Shown here piece by piece: positions 12,399 to 18,120 of a stretch of DNA of 23,944 nucleotides. The notes under the pieces are model-generated. The model did not search any database. It saw nothing but the letters and a program-made list of their open reading frames with translations, and was not told the DNA's origin. The position numbers and the translations under genes are program-made. Position 1 is the stretch's first letter. Every line of letters begins with the position of its first letter. The stretch spans positions 1 through 23,944 of IMG/VR virus record IMGVR_UViG_3300003885_000042. The stretch is one strand, 5' to 3'. Source of the DNA: a virus.

Positions 12399-13802
12399 GT
12401 GGCAAAAAAAAATAAAGACGGTTCAGAATGGCAGAACCGGATTACCAGAACCGGTAAGGCAAACCCAGAAAAGCTACTGGCGAATCCGCGCAACTGGCGC
12501 ATTCATCCGAAGTACCAGCGCGAAGCCCTGAAGGCCGTCATGGACGAGGTCGGGTGGGTACAGCAGATAATCGTCAATCTCACCACCGGGCTCATCGTCG
12601 ACGGCCACCTGCGTGTTGCCATGGCAATAGAGCGAGGTGAGAAAAGGATACCGGTCAACTACGTCGAGCTCACTGAAGAGGAGGAGGCGATAGTCCTCGC
12701 CACCATCGACCCTATCGCGGCTATGGCTAAAGCAGACGACGATCTGCTGGACGAGTTGGCTGCAGCAATCGAGACCGACAACGAGGCCCTGCAGGACCTG
12801 CTCAACGGAATCACGCGGGACCACGACGAAGACGACGACGAAGACCCTGCCGAGCGGAATCGATCGAAGGCCATGATCAAGAAGTGGGGCGTGAAGGCAG
12901 GACAGACGTGGTCCATCGGCAAGCACAAACTCTGTTGCGGCAACTCAGGAGATCCGAAACTCTACAAGAAGCTTATGGGCGTGGAAAAAGCTGCACTATT
13001 ATTCACCGACCCACCCTATGGAGTCTCCTACAAGGCCAGGTCAGGCAAGTTCGATGACATCGCAAACGACGAGCTAACCGGTGACGCGCTCGTAAAGTTC
13101 CTCGTCAAAACCCTTCGCCACACCGTGAAGTACACCAGGGACGACGGTGCGTTCTACATCTGGCATGCCTCGAGCACCAGGGTCGAGTTCCAGGACGCGC
13201 TCAGAGCCATCGGCCTCGAGGAGCGCCAATATCTGATCTGGGTCAAACCGGCGGCCGTGCTCGGATGGGGCGACTACCGGTGGGCCCACGAGCCGTGCTT
13301 CTACGCCAGCAAGGCAGGCGAGACGCCCTTGTTTTACGGCGACCGCTCCAACACCACCACCTGGTATGTCAAGAAGGCCGAGACCGACGAGGTAGCGACA
13401 GCGGTCGGTTCAGGAGTCTTGCTGAGCAACGGCGAGAACGACACCCTGTACGTCACTGCCAAACCACCCAAGAACAAGCGCCTCCGCAAGATCAGACTTC
13501 AGGATGGAGCAACCGCCTGGTTGTACAGCCGAGACCAGCAGGACGATGTCTGGGAGGTTGGCAAAGTAGGCAAGCCCGAACACCCGACTGAGAAACCACC
13601 AGAACTCGCCAGGCGGGCAATCGAGAACTCCACCCAGGAGAATGAGATCGTGCTGGACGTGTTCGCTGGCACCGGTGGTACATTCATTGCCGCGGAACAC
13701 ACCGGGCGCCGGGCAAGAGGAATAGAACTTGAACCCGGATACGTCGCTGTCACGCTTGAGCGTATGTCAGAGATGGGCCTTAAGCCAGAGTTGGAGAAAT
13801 GA
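12399..13802 (+). CDS. ParB-domain / DNA adenine- or N4-cytosine methyltransferase fusion
   Basis: A 467-residue fusion. Residues 20-110 are ParB/sulfiredoxin-like (PEKLLANPRNWRIHP, GLIVDGHLRVAMAIERG). After an acidic linker (140-155, DHDEDDDEDP) comes an amino-methyltransferase: GKHKLCCGNS, catalytic DPPYGVSY (204-207 for DPPY), and near the C-terminus the SAM-binding FAGTGG (422-427) with ARGIELEPGYV. The order DPPY before FxGxG marks the beta class. It probably modifies phage DNA against host restriction; the ParB-like part is a common N-terminal partner of phage methyltransferases. It starts with GTG behind its own promoter. Confidence 0.9.
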   Translation: MAKKNKDGSEWQNRITRTGKANPEKLLANPRNWRIHPKYQREALKAVMDEVGWVQQIIVNLTTGLIVDGHLRVAMAIERGEKRIPVNYVELTEEEEAIVLATIDPIAAMAKADDDLLDELAAAIETDNEALQDLLNGITRDHDEDDDEDPAERNRSKAMIKKWGVKAGQTWSIGKHKLCCGNSGDPKLYKKLMGVEKAALLFTDPPYGVSYKARSGKFDDIANDELTGDALVKFLVKTLRHTVKYTRDDGAFYIWHASSTRVEFQDALRAIGLEERQYLIWVKPAAVLGWGDYRWAHEPCFYASKAGETPLFYGDRSNTTTWYVKKAETDEVATAVGSGVLLSNGENDTLYVTAKPPKNKRLRKIRLQDGATAWLYSRDQQDDVWEVGKVGKPEHPTEKPPELARRAIENSTQENEIVLDVFAGTGGTFIAAEHTGRRARGIELEPGYVAVTLERMSEMGLKPELEK

Positions 13803-13803
13803 G

Positions 13804-14418
13804 ATGGCATCCAGGAAACAAAGCACCAAGAAGACCACTCGTAAGAAGACTGGGAAATCGAAATCCCGCAAGAAGGCCAGCAAGCGGAAAGGCCGGAAAA
13901 AAACCCCAAGTAGATCTCCTATTCAAAAAAAATCCGATGAAGGTTATGGCGACAACGCTGAGCTTCCAAAACCCCAGGTAGGCAGACGAACGACCCTAAC
14001 TCCAGAGCTACAGTCCGACCTCGTCAAGATCATCCAGATCGGGAATTATTACGTGACAGCCTGCCGGTACGTCGGCGTCCCAGAGAGCACGTTCTACCGC
14101 TGGTTGGAGCGAGGAGAGAAGGAGATCGCCCGTATAATCGAAATTGAGGAGAAGAAGGGTAAAGAAGTGAGGCCGAATAAGCGGGAGCTTATATACGTGG
14201 AATTCTGGGAGGCTATTAAAAGGGCCGACTCGTCAAGCGAGGTTACAGCCATGCTTAAGGTCAAGTCAGCATTCGGGGACAGCTGGCAGGCCGCTATGAC
14301 ATTCCTTGAGCGGCGCTTCGCGGATCGATGGCGCCGGAAGGACCGGACCGAGATCACAGACGGGGACGGAAACCCGGTTCAAGTGATGATCTACTTGCCC
14401 GACAATAAGAGGGACTGA
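13804..14418 (+). CDS. terminase small subunit-like HTH protein with lysine-rich tail
   Basis: A 204-residue protein. Residues 1-45 are extremely basic and low in complexity (KQSTKKTTRKKTGKSK and onward), like a histone H1 tail. Residues 60-110 hold an HTH of the phBC6A51/TerS type: TLTPELQSDLVKIIQIGNYY, TACRYVGVPESTFYRWLERG. Then FWEAIKRADSSSEVTAMLKV and a coiled FLERRFADRWRRKD end, typical for this family. It starts one base after the methyltransferase stop. It is probably the DNA-recognition subunit of the packaging motor, although TerL lies 3.7 kb away; a repeat array lies 370 bases downstream. Confidence 0.7.
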   Translation: MASRKQSTKKTTRKKTGKSKSRKKASKRKGRKKTPSRSPIQKKSDEGYGDNAELPKPQVGRRTTLTPELQSDLVKIIQIGNYYVTACRYVGVPESTFYRWLERGEKEIARIIEIEEKKGKEVRPNKRELIYVEFWEAIKRADSSSEVTAMLKVKSAFGDSWQAAMTFLERRFADRWRRKDRTEITDGDGNPVQVMIYLPDNKRD

Positions 14419-14419
14419 T

Positions 14420-14755
14420 ATGAATTGGTGCCAACCCCACTGGGATCAGTTAAAAGCAGCAATTGAGATACGCGGCCTCTCCAAGTTCGTAGCAAAAGAC
14501 GGCTCCGAGAATGTAGCGAATATACGAGAGCAGATCGAGGGAGGGGAAGAGAAGTTCGACCCGCTGATGGGCGCATGGATCAGGATCAACGGGTATATGC
14601 TAAAAAGCCCTGCATGCAAAGGCAGAATCCTGATATGCCCGCTTTGCATCCTGGTTACCGATTGCAGACCAGAACTAGTTTCAGATTGGATAGACGGCGT
14701 CGCCGACGCCGCCCTCAAATATGCGATAGAAGAGGGATTAATGCCGTTGCAGTAG
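14420..14755 (+). CDS. hypothetical phage protein (111 aa)
   Basis: A 111-residue protein with a recurring phage layout: MNWCQPHWDQLKAAIEIRGL, then EEKFDPLMGAWIRING, then ICPLCILVTD near residue 72 and a final helix WIDGVADAALKYAIEEG. The paired cysteines (C4, CPLC) may bind metal. I recall this family from phage genomes next to terminase or methyltransferase genes, with no assigned function. It starts one base after the TerS-like gene, so it is in the same message. Confidence 0.72.
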   Translation: MNWCQPHWDQLKAAIEIRGLSKFVAKDGSENVANIREQIEGGEEKFDPLMGAWIRINGYMLKSPACKGRILICPLCILVTDCRPELVSDWIDGVADAALKYAIEEGLMPLQ

Positions 14756-14784
14756 CGAAATATGCAGCTTGTGAGCCATTGTGG

Positions 14785-14875
14785 GCGATGTGAGACAAAG
14801 ATATGCGATGTGCCCCATGGTAACCGCTGGTAACCGCTGGTAACCACCGGTAAAGCGATGTAGGCCATGGTAAGA
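14785..14875 (+). repeat. 10-bp-phased intergenic direct-repeat array
   Basis: GGTAA begins at 14819, 14829, 14839, 14849 and 14869, all in 10-base register; the first two units are identical (GGTAACCGCT). GCGATGT begins at 14785, 14805 and 14855, in its own 10-base register. CCATGG precedes GGTAA twice (14815 and 14865), so a longer unit of about 19 bases, GCGATGT..CCATGGTAA, occurs at 14805 and 14855 with 16 of 19 matches. The stretch 14756-14953 has no gene, and this array is its only clear content. It looks like binding sites for a phage protein: packaging site, origin or operator. Confidence 0.7.
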
Positions 14876-14953
14876 ATGTGCCAAGGGCCACAAACGCTGA
14901 TCATCCCAGGGACTAGACTTCTGCCGCAAAACGTCCGCATAATGGACGCGCGC

Positions 14954-15028
14954 ACGGAGGTGGCGGAATGGTATACGCCCCTCGCCACAATGAGGGAGTT
15001 GCGGGTTCGAGTCCCGTCCTCCGTGCCA
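14954..15028 (+). tRNA. tRNA with leucine-like D arm and abnormal anticodon loop
   Basis: A perfect 7-bp acceptor stem (ACGGAGG, 14954-14960, with CCTCCGT, 15018-15024), discriminator G and encoded CCA (15026-15028). D arm GCG...CGC with loop GAATGGTATA is leucine-like. T arm GCGGG/CCCGT has loop TTCGAGT. The anticodon stem CCCTC/GAGGG is perfect but leaves an 8-base loop GCCACAAT with no U33, or a 6-base loop if G-T pairs. The variable loop is 4 bases, unlike class II leucine tRNAs. The amino acid therefore cannot be assigned; it may be degenerate or non-canonical. Confidence 0.7.
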
Positions 15029-15077
15029 ACACAAGTCAGCGCATTAGCGCATCACAGTCACAAAAAGGAGAACGTCA

Positions 15078-15422
15078 ATGTCAGCAGTAGAAATCAAGAC
15101 CATCATCCCTTTGTACGAAGCCCGCGTCATCAGCTACAAACAACCAAACAGCGAACCACGAGAGATGCGGGTCGCAGAGGGGTGGGCAGCAATCATCAAG
15201 AGCGGGCCGAATCCAGAAGACATAGATTCGGCAACCATCTATTACGATCATCACGGTTTATACAGGGGATTCGTTGATATGGATTTGGGAAGTTTTGAAT
15301 TCATCTGGTCACCACACACAGACATAAACCCAGAGCAGAACGAGAAGGACGTCTCATGGGACATGGACGACGAGTTCGTGTTCCTGTTTTTGGAGTACCT
15401 GAACTACAAACAAACGAGGTAA
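15078..15422 (+). CDS. hypothetical phage protein (114 aa)
   Basis: A 114-residue acidic protein starting MSAVEIKTIIPLYEARVISY with an AAAGGAGAA site 8 bases upstream. It has a beta-rich first half and an acidic, aromatic end (WDMDDEFVFLFLEYLNY). It is the first gene after the tRNA, about 50 bases downstream. No family or motif is recognised. Confidence 0.65.
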   Translation: MSAVEIKTIIPLYEARVISYKQPNSEPREMRVAEGWAAIIKSGPNPEDIDSATIYYDHHGLYRGFVDMDLGSFEFIWSPHTDINPEQNEKDVSWDMDDEFVFLFLEYLNYKQTR

Positions 15423-15463
15423 TAATACCGGGCCAAGGACGGCCCAATGAGGACCAGAACATT

Positions 15464-15643
15464 ATGGCACACAGGACAAAAAACAAAGGGCCAGGATGGA
15501 TCGGATCAAAAGGCGATGATCAGATGTGGTACTGGTTGAGAACGATACGACGTCGGACACGAAACAAGATCGCAAAGGCATCACGCAGGATTAACAGGGA
15601 AGCGAATAGACGTAGATCTAAAAGACACAAATGCAGAAAATGA
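15464..15643 (+). CDS. small highly basic protein (59 aa)
   Basis: A 59-residue protein with about 40 percent lysine plus arginine, ending RRINREANRRRSKRHKCRK. N-terminal GPGWIGSKGDDQMWYW is a short aromatic segment. Probably nucleic-acid binding by composition. A GAGG lies 11 bases before the ATG. Its stop overlaps the methyltransferase start (ATGA), which supports the reading frame. A longer start at 15356 would lie inside the previous gene. Confidence 0.55.
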   Translation: MAHRTKNKGPGWIGSKGDDQMWYWLRTIRRRTRNKIAKASRRINREANRRRSKRHKCRK

Positions 15644-16854
15644 CAGCCTATTACAATGAACACGACCTATACGCTGCGGAATGGTTGCGGAACCTGATCA
15701 AGGCTGGGCATATCGCACCCGGCGAGGTCGATGAAAGGAGTATCGTGGATGTCCGACCAAATGACCTTCGAGGATTTACACAGTGCCACTTCTTCGCCGG
15801 CGTCGGCGTCTGGAGTTACGCCCTCAGACGAGCGGGATGGCCAGATGATCGAGAAGTATGGACCGGATCCTGCCCATGCCAGCCTTTCAGCGACACAGGC
15901 AAAAAAGGCGGGTTTGATGATGAGCGGCACCTCTGGCCCGCATTCGACTGGCTCATCCAGCAGTGCCGACCTGGCGTCGTCTTTGGTGAGCAGGTTGCAA
16001 GCAAGGACGGCCTCGCTTGGCTCGACCTTGTACAAACTGACATGGAAAACAAGGGCTACGCCATCGGGGCGGTTGATTTCTGCGCTGCGGGCGTCGGTGC
16101 TCCGCACATCCGGCAAAGGAGCTGGTTTGTCGCTGAAAGGTTGGACGACACCGCAGGCGCACGACACAAGTCCAAGGGGGGCAGGGAACAGGAAAAACCA
16201 GAAAGCAGGAAATGCTTGTCTGGCGTGGGATGCGAAAGCGGCGGGCTGGGTGACACCATCGACCCGGGACTGGAAGGACACCCCGGGCATGAAGACCACC
16301 AGGCCGGACGGAAGGAGCAGGATCGACCAGCTTCCGAGGCAAGCGGTACAGGCGGACTGGAACCTTGTGCCTTCTGCGGATACGAATTTGATCAAGAAAC
16401 CCTCGGACGATATGGATGCCCAAACTGCCTCGGAGAAGGACTCGATGAAGATGGCGGGATGGAAAACACCACGACTGAACGATTACAAAGGGGGCTTATC
16501 GCCGAACGGCAAAAGCAAACGGAAAATAGCGGATTACTTTCTACCGGATCAGGCGACGATGTTAGTGGGCCCGGCCAGACTAACGGCTACTGGAGAGATG
16601 CTGACTGGCTCGGATGCCGGGATGGAAAGTGGCGGCCAGTTAAACCCGGCACATTCCCGCTGGTTGATGGGCTTACCAGCGATATGGGATCTGTGCGCAC
16701 CGGCGAAGATAGCCCGTTCCGCGTTATCAAAGACTCGGAAACGGGCAAAAGTATAGGGCAGGCTCCATGGCGAGTTGGAATGCTTAAAGCTTACGGAAAC
16801 GCTATCAATGCTGAAGTCGCGACGGAAGTGATCAAGGCATATATCGGACGATGA
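15640..16854 (+). CDS. DNA cytosine-C5 methyltransferase
   Basis: A 404-residue protein from an ATGA overlap (an ATG 9 bases earlier is possible). Motif I is FFAGVG (51-56), motif IV CPCQPFSDTG with catalytic C80, the ENV motif reads GEQVA (116-120), then APHIRQRSWFVAERL for motif VIII. Residues 170-300 are a low-complexity, glycine/glutamate-rich stretch with a CAFCGYEF...GCPNC zinc ribbon. The C-terminus DADWLGCRDGKWRPV and GMLKAYGNAINAEVA (motifs IX-X) is normal for phage enzymes. It would protect phage DNA from restriction. A second gene is read inside it in another frame (15749-16756), which explains the odd middle. Confidence 0.88.
   Translation: MTAYYNEHDLYAAEWLRNLIKAGHIAPGEVDERSIVDVRPNDLRGFTQCHFFAGVGVWSYALRRAGWPDDREVWTGSCPCQPFSDTGKKGGFDDERHLWPAFDWLIQQCRPGVVFGEQVASKDGLAWLDLVQTDMENKGYAIGAVDFCAAGVGAPHIRQRSWFVAERLDDTAGARHKSKGGREQEKPESRKCLSGVGCESGGLGDTIDPGLEGHPGHEDHQAGRKEQDRPASEASGTGGLEPCAFCGYEFDQETLGRYGCPNCLGEGLDEDGGMENTTTERLQRGLIAERQKQTENSGLLSTGSGDDVSGPGQTNGYWRDADWLGCRDGKWRPVKPGTFPLVDGLTSDMGSVRTGEDSPFRVIKDSETGKSIGQAPWRVGMLKAYGNAINAEVATEVIKAYIGR
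15749..16756 (+). CDS. overprinted phage protein nested inside the cytosine methyltransferase gene
   Basis: A 335-codon frame, +1 relative to the methyltransferase and wholly inside it. The start has its own AAAGGAG site (15734-15740), 8 bases before the ATG. Blocks match a phage family I recall as separately annotated hypothetical proteins near Dcm genes: SPASASGVTPSDE, AHASLSATQAKKAGL, TSGPHSTGSSSSADL, LGSTLYKLTWKTRATPSGR, TTPQAHDT and TPSTRDWKD, and the end LNPAHSRWLMGLPAIWDLCAP. The serine/alanine-rich composition and TPxxRDWKD blocks are typical. Function unknown; no catalytic motif is known to me. Both frames carrying family-specific blocks over 1 kb argues for true dual coding. Confidence 0.78.
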   Translation: MSDQMTFEDLHSATSSPASASGVTPSDERDGQMIEKYGPDPAHASLSATQAKKAGLMMSGTSGPHSTGSSSSADLASSLVSRLQARTASLGSTLYKLTWKTRATPSGRLISALRASVLRTSGKGAGLSLKGWTTPQAHDTSPRGAGNRKNQKAGNACLAWDAKAAGWVTPSTRDWKDTPGMKTTRPDGRSRIDQLPRQAVQADWNLVPSADTNLIKKPSDDMDAQTASEKDSMKMAGWKTPRLNDYKGGLSPNGKSKRKIADYFLPDQATMLVGPARLTATGEMLTGSDAGMESGGQLNPAHSRWLMGLPAIWDLCAPAKIARSALSKTRKRAKV

Positions 16855-17045
16855 GCAAACCAGACAGAAATAAGGCAGAGCCGTCCGATAAGGACTACGG
16901 CGTAGGAGCCTCGCCCGGCCGGGGTCTGTCGAATACGCCGGGATTAATTCAATCGGGAGGCATCCACATCATACGAGACGACGACGACCGCCGACAGTGC
17001 CTGCACTGCGGCGCCCACGACCACGAAACGAGGAACTGCGAATGA
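16851..17045 (+). CDS. zinc-knuckle (CCHC) protein (64 aa)
   Basis: A 64-residue protein starting at an ATGA overlap with the methyltransferase stop. Residues 50-63 read CLHCGAHDHETRNC, an exact C-x2-C-x4-H-x4-C spacing, the zinc knuckle of retroviral nucleocapsids and cellular RNA/ssDNA-binding proteins. The rest is polar and probably disordered (SPGRGLSNTPGLIQSGG). Its stop overlaps the next start (ATGA). Single-strand nucleic-acid binding is likely from the motif; the partner is unknown. Confidence 0.72.
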   Translation: MSKPDRNKAEPSDKDYGVGASPGRGLSNTPGLIQSGGIHIIRDDDDRRQCLHCGAHDHETRNCE

Positions 17046-17293
17046 ACACACAAGACCCGAAGTACGACATCGAGGACGGCAAGCTGGTCAACTCATCTAC
17101 CAGGAAGCCGATCCCAGACGATGAGCCGATCTTCATCCTGCGAGCCAAGGATAAGAATGCAGTAGATGCGATTGAGCATTACAAGACGCTATGCAATAAC
17201 TCCGAACACCGGCGATCCGTGGCAGTCAGAGTGTGGGATTTCTGCGGGTTCTCCAGCGAAAACCCGGACCGCATGAAAGAGCCGGACAACTGA
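17042..17293 (+). CDS. hypothetical phage protein (83 aa)
   Basis: An 83-residue protein: YDIEDGKLVNSSTRKPIPDD, then EPIFILRAKDKNAVDAIEHY, a middle NSEHRRSV and a closing NPDRMKEPD. I recall this block order as a common small phage protein without a function. A start at the ATGA overlap is preferred over an in-frame ATG at 16997, which lies in the previous gene. Co-translation with its neighbours is likely. Confidence 0.75.
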   Translation: MNTQDPKYDIEDGKLVNSSTRKPIPDDEPIFILRAKDKNAVDAIEHYKTLCNNSEHRRSVAVRVWDFCGFSSENPDRMKEPDN

Positions 17294-17294
17294 G

Positions 17295-17837
17295 ATGAAC
17301 GAGAACAACACATCATCTGGGTCACTGCACGGTGGCGCCCGCCAGGAGGGCAAGACCATTACTCACGGCGACGAGATACAGCGCCTCCAGGACATCATCC
17401 TCCGGAAAACAAAGCTGACCACCAAAGTAATCGGCGAACGTGACCAACTCAGGGACCAGTTCGGATCGATACGCATGGCAGCGCAGCCATTCCTGAGCCT
17501 ATCCGGGATCGTCAGACAGGCGCACCTGATCAAGCTGGAGAATGCACTCAACGCCGCAGACAAGCTCGAGGCCGACACCGGAAAAGGCTGCAGCGTGTGT
17601 GGAGACTTGCCGGCCGTGAACGTCAGAATCGACCACGAGGACACCGATCTGTGGCTATGCGGTGGATGCGTCGGAGAACGGAGCGAGGTCCAGGGAGCGA
17701 TGGAGCGTCCGACCACGGAAGTATGGGCGGCCATGGCTGACCAGTTCGTCCTCTTTCACGGCAAGCACCACGATACGGCCATCACGGCCATACACGAAGC
17801 CATGGTTAAAGCTGCCTACAAAGGCAATACTGGATGA
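17295..17837 (+). CDS. hypothetical protein with coiled-coil and zinc-ribbon segments (180 aa)
   Basis: A 180-residue protein. Residues 25-90 are charged helices, probably a coiled coil (DEIQRLQDIILRKTKLTTKV, IKLENALNAADKLEAD). Residues 98-125 hold CSVCGD and, 25 residues on, LWLCGGC, four cysteines fit for one zinc ribbon. The end is a helix (HDTAITAIHEAMVKAAYKG). It starts one base after the previous stop and its stop overlaps the next gene by ATGA. No family is recognised. Confidence 0.7.
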   Translation: MNENNTSSGSLHGGARQEGKTITHGDEIQRLQDIILRKTKLTTKVIGERDQLRDQFGSIRMAAQPFLSLSGIVRQAHLIKLENALNAADKLEADTGKGCSVCGDLPAVNVRIDHEDTDLWLCGGCVGERSEVQGAMERPTTEVWAAMADQFVLFHGKHHDTAITAIHEAMVKAAYKGNTG

Positions 17838-17944
17838 CCAGTGAGCGCATCATCGATGCGATCACCGCGACTATTATCGTCGTAGGCTTTGCATTTGCAG
17901 CACGAGCCGAACTACTGCAGGCATGGTACCGATGGGCATACTGA
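17834..17944 (+). CDS. tiny single-span membrane protein (36 aa)
   Basis: A 36-codon frame, MTSERIIDAITATIIVVGFA then FAARAELLQAWYRWAY, with one hydrophobic helix (about 8-23) and an aromatic/basic C-terminus. The ATGA overlap with the preceding gene and the sensible composition support it. It could be a small lysis or membrane-signalling peptide, but nothing shows this. Confidence 0.5.
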   Translation: MTSERIIDAITATIIVVGFAFAARAELLQAWYRWAY

Positions 17945-18108
17945 GTGACACAGCGGACGGCCTCGCTGACATTTGCAAATCGATGGACAGCCTTAGCGAA
18001 AGCATAGAGAAGCATTCGTCGAACCTCGCCATCCTTGCCGAGGAGAATCGGTCCCTCAAGAAGGAGAACTCCAAACTGAAACTCCAGCTCTCCAAAGACA
18101 GAAAGTAG
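17932..18108 (+). CDS. small coiled-coil protein (58 aa)
   Basis: A 58-residue protein starting MGILSDTADGLADICKSMDS with a C-terminal leucine-heptad helix (LAILAEENRSLKKENSKLKL), a short parallel coiled coil. The start is uncertain: an ATG at 17923 is in frame, and neither has a clear ribosome site, so translation may be coupled to the overlapping 36-aa gene. It is placed just before terL. Function unknown. Confidence 0.6.
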   Translation: MGILSDTADGLADICKSMDSLSESIEKHSSNLAILAEENRSLKKENSKLKLQLSKDRK

Positions 18109-18114
18109 TACAAT
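18109..18114 (+). promoter_or_regulatory. candidate -10 box for a leaderless terL message
   Basis: TACAAT ends 6 bases before the terL ATG, so transcription would begin at or next to the A of the start codon. The gene has no recognisable ribosome site. A -35 box is poor (AGCTCT at 17-base spacing). The same -10-to-ATG spacing is seen before the DUF2213 gene. Confidence 0.3.
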
Positions 18115-18120
18115 CGTTCC

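Noticed and set aside
14771-14880. Repeat array as a CRISPR
   Set aside because: Units of about 10 bases with almost no spacer do not fit a repeat-spacer layout, and no cas genes are present.
14446-14988. 180-codon minus-strand frame across the 111-aa gene and the repeat array
   Set aside because: Shadow of a recognisable plus-strand gene; no start signal or family pattern.
15127-15150. TCATCAG on the plus strand (antisense hammerhead core)
   Set aside because: No GAAA or stem II follows on the minus strand; coding coincidence.
15667-16395. 242-codon frame on the minus strand, third long frame across the overprinted region
   Set aside because: No start signal, no recognisable motif, and antisense to two well-supported frames; its openness follows from the codon composition of the dual-coding region.
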